Counted from the first letter of the stretch, positions 1 through 5,368 are shown. The stretch is DNA of 5,704 bases from Actinomycetota bacterium (GCA_005885325.1 VAYX01000142.1:1-5704); one strand, 5' to 3'. Made by a program: numbers and translations. The notes: generated from the sequence alone by a model not told the origin.

Positions 1-556
1 CACCTCCATCGATCTCGGCCGCACGCTGCAGGGTCTGGAGCAAGATCTCGAACTCGTACGAGTCGTCATGGCGCAGCCCATTGATGAAGAACGTCGGCGT
101 CCCGTTCACGCCGCTCCGAACGCCACTCATGAAATCCTCGTGTACCCGATCGGCGTGGACGTGCTCGGCGAGCTCCTTGTCGAACAGGTCCAGGTCGAGG
201 TCGAGCGCCTGGGCGTAGGAGCGAAGATCATCGTCGGAGAGGTGCCGCTGGTTCTCGTACAGATGATCGTGCATCTCCCAGAACCTGCCTTGGGCCGCCG
301 CGGCTTCGGCCGCCTCGGCCGCCTGTTCGGCGTGGGGATGCGAAGTGGAGATGGGGAAGTTGCGGAAGACGAATCGCAGCTGCTCCCCCATGCGCTCCTG
401 GATGTCCCTGACGATCGGGTACGCCTCGCCACAGTACGGGCACTCGTAGTCGCCGTACTGCACGAGCGTCACCCGGGCGGCGGCAGAGCCCTGGATGTGA
501 TCCCGGTCCTCCGACACCGGCAGGGTCAACCTGGACTCCCACTGTGTGGATCTCAT
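1..556 (-). CDS. DsbA-family thioredoxin-fold protein with CPYC motif, cytoplasmic (3' end off window)
   Basis: A thiol-disulfide oxidoreductase of the DsbA family; 185 codons are visible and the C-terminus lies beyond the left edge. Seen: the reading frame starts at ATG 556-554 and runs open to position 1. The first thioredoxin strand (VTLVQYGDYE) leads into the redox motif CPYC at Cys39-Cys42. A helical insertion follows at roughly residues 60-140, then the cis-proline loop GTPTFF with Pro154. No signal peptide or membrane segment precedes the fold, so it should act in the cytoplasm, unlike classical periplasmic DsbA. Known: actinobacterial proteins of this type are usually annotated only as DsbA-family, and whether they oxidise, reduce or isomerise is rarely established. 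Its ATG overlaps the stop of the upstream peroxiredoxin gene (ATGA), implying translational coupling. Inferred: it could reduce the peroxiredoxin, which lacks its own resolving cysteine. Fold assignment is secure; partner and direction are not. Confidence 0.93.
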   Translation of the reverse strand, partial: MRSTQWESRLTLPVSEDRDHIQGSAAARVTLVQYGDYECPYCGEAYPIVRDIQERMGEQLRFVFRNFPISTSHPHAEQAAEAAEAAAAQGRFWEMHDHLYENQRHLSDDDLRSYAQALDLDLDLFDKELAEHVHADRVHEDFMSGVRSGVNGTPTFFINGLRHDDSYEFEILLQTLQRAAEIDGG

Positions 557-1044
557 GACGCGACCCCCTTCACGGCGAGGTCCTCGAGCGCCCGGAGGAT
601 GCCGTCGGCCCCCGGGTTCACCTCGGTCGGCGAGACGTAGCTCCAGCTCACCAGTCCAGCGGGGTCGAGCACGAAGAGTGCCCGCTCGCTCGTCCCATCC
701 TGGGCGCGGTACACCCCGTAGGCTCGCGACACCTCCCCCTTTGGCTCGAAGTCGGCAAGCAGCGGGAACCGCAGGTTCCGATCCCTGGCGAACGCTCGAT
801 GCGACCACACCCCGTCGACCGAGATGCCGAGCAACTGCGCGCCGTGCTTCTCGAACTCCGGCATGACCTCTTGGTACAGCCCAAGTTGGTCGGTGCACAC
901 CGGGCTCCAGTCGGCCGGGTAGAACACCAGGATCAGGGGCCGGCCGCGGAACTCCGCCGGGCCGACCGGCCTGTTGAGCGTCGATGGGAGCGCGAAGTCG
1001 GGCGCTCGTGTGCCCGGGGACAGCAGGGCGGTGGCTTCGTTCAT
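553..1044 (-). CDS. Peroxiredoxin (AhpC/TSA family, single-cysteine type)
   Basis: A thiol peroxidase that reduces hydrogen peroxide or organic hydroperoxides; 163 aa, normal for AhpE/BCP-size peroxiredoxins. Seen: the N-terminal strand region APDFALPSTLN; the active-site segment FYPADWSPVC with Pro43, Ser47 (where Thr is commonest) and peroxidatic Cys50; and Arg121 in ERALFVLD, matching the conserved active-site arginine. Cys50 is the only cysteine, so regeneration needs an external thiol. The start at ATG 1044 is chosen because GGAGA lies 6 nt upstream and the fold begins directly after it. The frame stays open upstream to 1404, but that extension crosses the promoter region and part of the opposite gene. 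No signal peptide, so cytoplasmic. It is the first gene of a two-gene operon and its TGA overlaps the ATG of the DsbA-family gene. Promoter elements and a palindrome lie about 50-85 nt upstream. Confidence 0.96.
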   Translation of the reverse strand: MNEATALLSPGTRAPDFALPSTLNRPVGPAEFRGRPLILVFYPADWSPVCTDQLGLYQEVMPEFEKHGAQLLGISVDGVWSHRAFARDRNLRFPLLADFEPKGEVSRAYGVYRAQDGTSERALFVLDPAGLVSWSYVSPTEVNPGADGILRALEDLAVKGVAS

Positions 1045-1091
1045 ACGGGATCTCCGAAGTTGGCGGCTGCCGCTCGAAGCGACTGGAATCC

Positions 1092-1120
1092 ACCCTAGGC
1101 GGCCTCCGGCGATACAACAA
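1092..1120 (-). promoter_or_regulatory. Putative promoter of the peroxiredoxin-DsbA operon
   Basis: Read on the minus strand, TTGTTG (1120-1115) and TAGGGT (1097-1092) are separated by exactly 17 nt and resemble the -35 and -10 boxes of a primary sigma-factor promoter. The implied transcript would start near 1085 and have a leader of about 40 nt ending in the GGAGA ribosome site. The -35 match is only partial, and its hexamer lies almost wholly inside the 15-bp palindrome at 1116-1130, so a protein bound there could block this promoter. Predicted from spacing and consensus only. Confidence 0.5.
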
Positions 1121-1130
1121 CGTCGTTGTT
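1116..1130. promoter_or_regulatory. Near-perfect 15-bp palindrome, candidate operator
   Basis: AACAACG-T-CGTTGTT has two perfect 7-bp arms around one central base. It lies in noncoding DNA between the divergent regulator and peroxiredoxin genes and overlaps the proposed -35 box of the peroxiredoxin promoter. Its size and symmetry suit a winged-helix dimer such as the adjacent ArsR-type protein, but which protein binds is inference. Confidence 0.55.
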
Positions 1131-1167
1131 CGCACCTGCCGATCCGATCGCCCCGTTGAGGCTGCGG

Positions 1168-1187
1168 AATCCCTGGCCGACGGGATT
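1168..1187. promoter_or_regulatory. Inverted repeat AATCCC-N8-GGGATT, candidate operator
   Basis: Two perfect 6-bp arms (1168-1173 and 1182-1187) flank an 8-nt centre, just upstream of the -35 box of the regulator promoter. The left arm with its next two bases, AATCCCTG, recurs in the same orientation at 1203-1210 inside the promoter spacer, 35 bp away. An upstream dyad plus a promoter-internal half-site suggests a regulator site for the plus-strand operon. The binding protein is unknown. Confidence 0.4.
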
Positions 1188-1192
1188 TGCTG

Positions 1193-1203
1193 TCTTGACA
1201 AGA
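1193..1203. promoter_or_regulatory. 11-bp dyad TCTTGACAAGA over the -35 box, possible autoregulatory site
   Basis: The arms TCTTG and CAAGA surround one central A and enclose the TTGACA box of the regulator promoter. A protein on this dyad would block RNA polymerase directly, as expected for autorepression. A short dyad containing TTGACA can arise by chance, so this is weaker than the 1116-1130 palindrome. Confidence 0.3.
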
Positions 1204-1224
1204 ATCCCTGTCGGTCGATAGCAT
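1195..1224 (+). promoter_or_regulatory. Promoter of the plus-strand operon, leaderless start
   Basis: A perfect -35 box TTGACA (1195-1200) is followed after 18 nt by the -10 box TAGCAT (1219-1224). Transcription would begin about 7 nt downstream, at or next to the GTG start codon at 1231. No Shine-Dalgarno sequence lies between 1205 and 1230. Known: actinobacteria commonly use leaderless mRNAs starting on ATG or GTG, and this geometry fits that pattern. The box sequences and spacing are seen; transcription is inferred. Confidence 0.75.
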
Positions 1225-1230
1225 GTTCTC

Positions 1231-1839
1231 GTGCTCGACGTGGCGGTGATCGAGGATCCTGCGACGGCGGAGATCTCGCTCGACCCGGTCCGGGTTCGCC
1301 TCCTTGCCGAGCTGGCCGAGCCCGGAACCGCCACCATCCTCGCGAGCAGGCTGGGCCTGCCCAGGCAGAACGTGAATTACCACCTCAAGGCGCTGGAGCG
1401 CCACGGACTCGTGGAGCTCCTTGAGGAGCGCAGGAAGGGCAACGTCACCGAGCGACTCCTCCAGGCCACGGCGTTGTCCTACGTCATCTCACCGGCGGCG
1501 CTCGCCGCGGTCCAGCCCGACCCCTCCCGCTCGCCCGACCGGTTGTCGGCGCGGTGGTTGATCGCCCTCGCCGCCCGGCTGGTCGGCGAGGTCGGCCAGC
1601 TGCTCGCCGGCGCGACGAGGGCCCGCAAGCGGCTCGCGACGTTCGCCATGGACGGCGAGGTCCGGTTCGCCTCGGCGGCGGACCGCGGGGCGTTCGCCGA
1701 GGAGCTGGCGACGGCGGTCACCGGCCTGATCGGCAAATACCATGACGAGTCCGCGAACGGCGGGCGCGAGCATCGCGTGATCGTGGCCGTCCATCCCAGC
1801 TTGAAACCAAAGGGCGAGACCGAGAGGAAGGAGTCCTGA
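1231..1839 (+). CDS. ArsR-type winged-helix transcriptional regulator with C-terminal effector domain
   Basis: A DNA-binding regulator of 202 aa. Seen: a winged helix-turn-helix at about residues 15-90, with the recognition region SRLGLPRQNVNYHLKALERHGL, followed by a wing rich in Glu and Arg. A second mostly helical domain at about 105-195 is probably for dimerisation or ligand binding. It is about twice the length of minimal ArsR repressors, and it has no cysteine, so neither a Cys-based metal site nor thiol peroxide sensing is possible. The start at GTG 1231 is chosen because TTGACA/TAGCAT place transcription on that codon and no ribosome site is present; GTG 1240 is an in-frame alternative. 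The next gene starts one base after its stop (TGAGATG). Known: such regulators are often paired with AHSA1-type SRPBCC genes in actinobacteria. Inferred: it represses its own operon and perhaps the divergent peroxiredoxin operon; the ligand is unknown. Confidence 0.92.
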   Translation: MLDVAVIEDPATAEISLDPVRVRLLAELAEPGTATILASRLGLPRQNVNYHLKALERHGLVELLEERRKGNVTERLLQATALSYVISPAALAAVQPDPSRSPDRLSARWLIALAARLVGEVGQLLAGATRARKRLATFAMDGEVRFASAADRGAFAEELATAVTGLIGKYHDESANGGREHRVIVAVHPSLKPKGETERKES

Positions 1840-1840
1840 G

Positions 1841-2584
1841 ATGGCGCACCCGTTCGAGCTCACCAACGAGATCGAGGTCGATGCGACCCCCGAAGAGGTC
1901 TGGGAGGCCATCGCCACCGGCCCGGGGGTCGACGCCTGGTTCATGGGCCGCAGCGCGATCGAGCCGCACACGGGTGGCGCGGCCCGCACGGCGATGCCCG
2001 GCTGGACCATGGAGGCCACCGTGACCGCGTGGGAACCGCCGACCAGGTTCGCCGAGCGTTCCCCCGAGGGCGAGGACGGCTCGTTCCACGCGTTCGAGTA
2101 CATCGTCGAGGGACGGGAGAAGGGCAGCACCGTGGTGCGCTGGGTCCACAACGGCTTCCTCGGCGACAACTGGGAAGCGGAGTACGAGGGCCTGAGCGAG
2201 GGCGACCCGATGTACTTCCACAAGCTGGCCCAGTACCTCACGTACTTCCGCGGCCGAACGGCAACGCCGGTCAACGTCTTCGGACCGCGGGTCCCCGACC
2301 GGGCGCACGCGTGGGAGGTCTTCCGTCACGGGCTGGGGCTCACCGGCCCGGTCGCTCTTGGCGACAAGGTCCGGCTCACGCCCGAGGGACTCCCGGCCAT
2401 GGCGGGCGTGGTCGATTGGGTCTCCCCCAGCTTCCTCGGTGTGCGGACCGAGGACGGCCTGTACCGGTTCATGCACACCTTCGACGCCTCGGTCGGGGTG
2501 GGCCATCACATCTTCGTCGAAGGCCTGGACCAGGAGGACACGGAGCAGGCGTGGGCGTCCTGGCTCACGAAGTTGTTCACGTAG
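1841..2584 (+). CDS. SRPBCC (AHSA1/START-like) protein with extra C-terminal domain
   Basis: A helix-grip protein of 247 aa, a fold that usually holds hydrophobic small molecules. Seen: the family N-terminus (LTNEIEVDATPEEVWEAIAT), then WFMG near residues 33-36, a strand region with TVTAWEPPTRF near 60-70, and a long helix with FHKLAQYLTYF at 126-136 that closes the first domain. About 105 further residues follow, with strand-like stretches (GVVDWV, FLGVRT, GLYRFMHTF, HHIFVEG) and a final helix QEDTEQAWASWLTKLF. That tail looks like the back half of a second, incomplete helix-grip unit; single-domain members are about 140-160 aa. AAGGAG sits just upstream within the regulator gene, and the one-base gap suggests coupled translation. 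No signal peptide. Known: members of this superfamily bind or convert lipids, polyketides and hormones; the AHSA1 name does not imply an Hsp90 role in bacteria. Ligand unknown. Confidence 0.88.
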   Translation: MAHPFELTNEIEVDATPEEVWEAIATGPGVDAWFMGRSAIEPHTGGAARTAMPGWTMEATVTAWEPPTRFAERSPEGEDGSFHAFEYIVEGREKGSTVVRWVHNGFLGDNWEAEYEGLSEGDPMYFHKLAQYLTYFRGRTATPVNVFGPRVPDRAHAWEVFRHGLGLTGPVALGDKVRLTPEGLPAMAGVVDWVSPSFLGVRTEDGLYRFMHTFDASVGVGHHIFVEGLDQEDTEQAWASWLTKLFT

Positions 2585-2620
2585 CACGACGCCGATCACG
2601 ACAGGAGGAAGGAGAACACC

Positions 2621-3397
2621 ATGGAGACGGTCACCTCGAAGGACGGCACGACGATCGCGTTCGACCGGATGGGCCAGGGACCGCCCGTGGTCCTGGTGTG
2701 CGGTGGTTCGGTCGACCGGATGGCGAACGCAGGGGTCGCCCAGCACCTGGCGGCCGACTTCTCCGTGCTGAACTACGACCGACGGGGCCGGGGGGACAGT
2801 GGCGACACGCTGCCCTATGCCATCGAACGCGAGGTCGAGGACATCGAGGCGGTGATCGACGCGGCGGGCGGATCGGCGTGCCTGTGGGGCTCCTCGTCGG
2901 GCGCGGTGCTCGCCTTGATCGCCGCCGAGAGTGGCGTCCCGGTCACCAAGCTCGCGCTGTGGGAGCCGCCGTTCGTCCCCGAGGAGCTCCCGCGGCCGCC
3001 GAAGGATCAGGTCTCGCAGTACGAGACGATGATCGCCGAGGGTCGGCGGGGCGACGCCGTCGAGTACTTCATGACGAAGATCATCGGCATGCCCGCCGAG
3101 GTCGTGGCGGGTGCGCGGACCCAGCCGTGGTGGGCGGCCACGGAGGGGCTGGCGCACACCCTCGCCTACGATGCTCGGATCATGGGCGATTACACGATCC
3201 CGACGGACCGGGCTTCCTCGGTCAAGGTCCCGACGATCGTGATCGCCGGCGGCGCCGACTTCCCGTGGATGCGCCAGACGGCGCAGGCGCTCGCGGACGC
3301 GCTCCCCGACGGAACGGTCCGGTTCCTGGAAGGCCAGGGCCATGACGTCGATCCGGCCGTCCTCGCGCCCGTGTTGAAGGAGTTCTTCAACGCGTGA
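2621..3397 (+). CDS. Alpha/beta hydrolase with complete catalytic triad
   Basis: A cytoplasmic serine hydrolase of 258 aa, typical for single-domain family members. Seen: the early strand PPVVLVCGGS (residues 21-30), where CGG replaces the usual HG of the oxyanion loop; the motif NYDRRGRGDSGDT at 51-63, characteristic of this branch; nucleophile elbow Gly90-Ser-Ser92-Ser-Gly94; a short lid at about 117-195; Asp213 in IAGGADFPW; and His241 in GQGHDVD. Ser92, Asp213 and His241 form the expected triad, so it should be active, probably on an ester, lactone or similar bond. The exact substrate cannot be read from sequence. A strong purine-rich ribosome site (AGGAGGAAGGAG, 2603-2614) lies 6 nt before the ATG, so it can be translated independently of the SRPBCC gene 36 nt upstream. 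Its stop overlaps the cyclase start (GTGA). Inferred: it may process the ligand sensed by the SRPBCC protein or the regulator. Confidence 0.95.
   Translation: METVTSKDGTTIAFDRMGQGPPVVLVCGGSVDRMANAGVAQHLAADFSVLNYDRRGRGDSGDTLPYAIEREVEDIEAVIDAAGGSACLWGSSSGAVLALIAAESGVPVTKLALWEPPFVPEELPRPPKDQVSQYETMIAEGRRGDAVEYFMTKIIGMPAEVVAGARTQPWWAATEGLAHTLAYDARIMGDYTIPTDRASSVKVPTIVIAGGADFPWMRQTAQALADALPDGTVRFLEGQGHDVDPAVLAPVLKEFFNA
3377..3382 (+). promoter_or_regulatory. Ribosome binding site deciding the cyclase start
   Basis: AAGGAG, inside the last codons of the hydrolase gene, lies 11 nt before GTG 3394. It favours that coupled start over the in-frame GTG at 3418, which has no Shine-Dalgarno sequence. Confidence 0.55.
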
Positions 3398-4185
3398 CGC
3401 CGCTAGACTGGCCGGCCGTGGCGGAGGTCGGTGAGAACTCGTCCGCTCCCGCGGATCGGGACCGAGAGCGCCGGCGGATCGCCGAGCTGTTGAGGACCCA
3501 TGCGCCTCCGGACTGGGAGGAGCGGTTCGGCCGGGACGAGCTGCTCGACCGGATCATCGACGGCGAGCCCCTCCAGATGTTCGTGATGGCCGCGGACATC
3601 CGCGAATCCACGCTGCTGATGAAGGAGGCCGTCCGGTTCGAGCTCTTCGCCCGGACCATGGACAAGTTCGTGAGCGCGGTCCGGCGAGGCATCGGGACCC
3701 CGGGCGGGTGGTTCGACAAGTTCACCGGCGACGGCTTCCTGGCCTACTGGATCGTGCCGCCCGGTCCCCAGGAGGAATACCAGCAGCGCTTCGTGGAAGC
3801 CGCCGGCAACCTGGCGCACACCGCGAACGAGCTGATCGAGCTCTTCCACACCAGGGTCCTCGAGGACTTCCGGCGGAACTCGCGGAACCTCTCGGACGGG
3901 GTGGGATTGTCGATCGGGCTCGACGCGGGGCCTGGCTTCCTCGTGCAGATCGCGGACGAGCTCACGGTGGTCGGTCCTCCGGTGGTCGGTGCCGTCCGAA
4001 TGGTGACGGCCGCGGCGAGGCCGCAGGAGATCGTGGCGAACGTCTACCTCGGCGAGCACCTCCACGACGAGCAGAACGGGATCTACGAGGCACTGGGCAT
4101 GACCGCGACCCGGGAGAGCCGGCCGACGAAGGAGTACCCGAAGGGGCAGGAGGTCTACGCGCTGACCTTCGAACCACCGGACTAG
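3394..4185 (+). CDS. Class III nucleotide cyclase homologue with altered active site
   Basis: A soluble adenylate/guanylate cyclase-domain protein of 263 aa. Seen: a charged N-terminal region (1-58) rich in Arg and Glu, then the catalytic domain from about 60. The first metal-binding Asp is Asp68 in MAADIREST. WFDKFTGDGFLAYW supplies Lys109, in the purine-specifying position (Lys in adenylate cyclases, Glu in guanylate cyclases), and the second metal Asp113. The late motif ELTVVGPPVVGAVRM aligns with the family pattern D-x-T-x-x-G-x-x-V-N-x-x-x-R. Glu189 replaces the base-specifying Asp and Val198 replaces the transition-state Asn, while Arg202 is kept. No transmembrane, HAMP, PAS or GAF domain is present. 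It ends a four-gene operon and starts in a GTGA overlap with the hydrolase; GTG 3418 is an alternative start. The fold is clear, but product and activity are uncertain: cAMP, another cyclic nucleotide, or a catalytically weak sensor are all possible. Confidence 0.9.
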   Translation: MTPLDWPAVAEVGENSSAPADRDRERRRIAELLRTHAPPDWEERFGRDELLDRIIDGEPLQMFVMAADIRESTLLMKEAVRFELFARTMDKFVSAVRRGIGTPGGWFDKFTGDGFLAYWIVPPGPQEEYQQRFVEAAGNLAHTANELIELFHTRVLEDFRRNSRNLSDGVGLSIGLDAGPGFLVQIADELTVVGPPVVGAVRMVTAAARPQEIVANVYLGEHLHDEQNGIYEALGMTATRESRPTKEYPKGQEVYALTFEPPD

Positions 4186-4949
4186 CGCCGGATGATCACC
4201 GGGGTGCCGAGCGGCAAGGTACGAAGCGTCTTCATGTCGGTGTTGTAGACGCGGATGCACCCGTGGGAGACCTGCTGCCCCCGGTCACTCGGATCCGAGG
4301 TCCCGTGGATGGCCATCCGTCCTCCGCCGGGCCAGTCGGAGAGGACCGGGGAGAATCCCGAGAGCCCGAGCGCGTAGATCCCGTAGGGCCCGTACCACTG
4401 GTCGAAGTTCACTTTCTGCCACACGTAGAACGTCCCGATCGCCGTGGGGTATTGAGGCTGCCCCACACCCACCCGGAACCGGTCGACCACCTTTTCCTCC
4501 CGGAGGTGTGTGAGCGTCCGGTTCGACAGGTCGATCACGAGCTCGTCGTGGCGAGGAACGACCTGAACCTCGTCGTCCCGGACCCACCCATCGGCCCCGT
4601 TCGGACGGATGGGAAGCTCGAGCTTCAGCCATCGGCCACCGCTCCCGTCACCACGCTCTGCCGTCACCAGCATCCGGCCGAATCCGACGCCGGGCAGGAG
4701 GCTGTCGAAGACGAACGCCGGCTTCGGGTCTGTGGGCTTGTTCCACATCGCGATGTACCGCTTCAAGGGGACGACGGCCCAGGCTGCAGGCTCCGGCTCC
4801 GGCTCCGGCTTCGGGGAGGCGGGTGGGGGCTCTGATGTGGGTTGTTGCACCGCCGCTGAAGGGGAGGGCCTGGGTTCGGGACTGCTGCACGAGAGCAGCA
4901 GGATCCCCGCCACGACGACGATGGATGCCCGTCGAACCACGACGCCCAT
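4182..4949 (-). CDS. Lipoprotein L,D-transpeptidase (YkuD domain) with SH3-like domain
   Basis: A cell-wall enzyme of 255 aa that forms L,D cross-links or attaches groups to peptidoglycan. Seen: basic MGVVVRR, a hydrophobic stretch 8-19 and lipobox LLSC with Cys21, so it is predicted to be a membrane-anchored lipoprotein. A Pro/Ser/Glu-rich linker (22-54) holds a short PE repeat. An SH3-like region spans about 57-131. The YkuD domain, about 134-255, contains His215 in MAIHGTS and the catalytic motif SHGCIRVYN with His229, Cys231, Arg233 and Asn236, all intact. The start at ATG 4949 is chosen because the signal peptide begins there; GTG 4940 is a near alternative, and no clear ribosome site is seen. 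It lies 17 nt after the ATPase gene on the same strand, so co-transcription is likely. Its stop codon overlaps that of the convergent cyclase gene. Confidence 0.95.
   Translation of the reverse strand: MGVVVRRASIVVVAGILLLSCSSPEPRPSPSAAVQQPTSEPPPASPKPEPEPEPAAWAVVPLKRYIAMWNKPTDPKPAFVFDSLLPGVGFGRMLVTAERGDGSGGRWLKLELPIRPNGADGWVRDDEVQVVPRHDELVIDLSNRTLTHLREEKVVDRFRVGVGQPQYPTAIGTFYVWQKVNFDQWYGPYGIYALGLSGFSPVLSDWPGGGRMAIHGTSDPSDRGQQVSHGCIRVYNTDMKTLRTLPLGTPVIIRR
4789..4812. repeat. Hexanucleotide tandem repeat in the transpeptidase linker
   Basis: Three perfect GGCTCC units and a fourth with one change (GGCTTC) encode alternating Pro-Glu/Pro-Lys residues on the minus strand, just before the SH3-like domain. 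Unit length is a multiple of three, so slippage would change linker length without breaking the frame. Confidence 0.85.
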
Positions 4950-4966
4950 TATGCAGATGATGATGG

Positions 4967-5362
4967 TCAAGCGACGTCGAGCTCGAACCAAACGGTCGTG
5001 GGCGCCGAACCCTCGATCCCCCACCGATCGGCTCCCGCCTCGACGAGCTGGAGGCCGTGGGGGCCGGGCCTCAAGTCACGCCGATCGAAGCCGGGACCGC
5101 CGTCCTGGACGTCAACGTGGATCATTCCGTCGCCCCGTTCCAACGTGATCCCGATGCGGTCTCCGGGGGCGGCGCCACTGTGGCGGACGCTGTTGGTCAC
5201 CAGCTCGGAGACGAGGAGAAGCAGCATGTCCACGTATCTCTGGGGCAGGTAGTTGCCCCGTTCCAAAACCCATCGGCGGGCCTGGCGCGGAGCACGTGCG
5301 GACACGAGCAGTTCGATGCTCTCGTGCTCCCGGTCCTGCGGGATCGTCCTCGGCATCCCCAT
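4967..5362 (-). CDS. RsbW-like ATP-binding protein (HATPase_c, anti-sigma factor kinase family)
   Basis: A GHKL-fold ATPase of 131 aa, the usual size for single-domain anti-sigma serine kinases. Seen: N-box SELVTNSVRHSG with Glu53 and Asn57; the ATP-lid Asp in DVQDGGPGFD (Asp87, Gly89, Gly91); and the G2 box GPHGLQLVEAGADRWGI (100-116). No signal peptide or membrane segment. The start at ATG 5362 is preferred because GGAAGGGG lies 6 nt upstream; the frame extends to GTG 5398, which would add 12 residues but has only a weak AGGG site. Known: relatives (RsbW, SpoIIAB) bind a sigma factor and phosphorylate an anti-anti-sigma partner; many actinobacterial members are stand-alone and have no known target. 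No sigma factor or STAS-domain gene is in this window. The L,D-transpeptidase gene follows after 17 nt. Inferred: it regulates an envelope or stress response. Confidence 0.93.
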   Translation of the reverse strand: MGMPRTIPQDREHESIELLVSARAPRQARRWVLERGNYLPQRYVDMLLLLVSELVTNSVRHSGAAPGDRIGITLERGDGMIHVDVQDGGPGFDRRDLRPGPHGLQLVEAGADRWGIEGSAPTTVWFELDVA

Positions 5363-5368
5363 CGTGCG

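Noticed and set aside
1045..1404. N-terminal extension of the peroxiredoxin frame
   Set aside because: The extra 120 residues overlap the divergent regulator gene and both promoters and have no domain character. A good ribosome site precedes ATG 1044.
1718..3343. 541-codon open frame on the minus strand
   Set aside because: It is antisense to the SRPBCC and hydrolase genes, which have clear folds and catalytic motifs. Its translation is Arg/Asp/Val-rich with no domain pattern, as expected for a mirror frame of GC-rich coding DNA.
2029..3345. 438-codon open frame on the plus strand
   Set aside because: It is in a different frame across the SRPBCC and hydrolase genes and is very rich in Gly, Arg and Pro, a typical out-of-frame reading.
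3394..4185. Complete Pycsar antiphage locus
   Set aside because: The cyclase has no neighbouring TIR or transmembrane effector; its partners are a regulator, an SRPBCC protein and a hydrolase. The idea is kept only as a comparison for the cyclase family.
3708..4835. 375-codon open frame on the plus strand
   Set aside because: It crosses from the cyclase into antisense of the transpeptidase, ignoring two genes with intact active sites; the composition is shadow-like.
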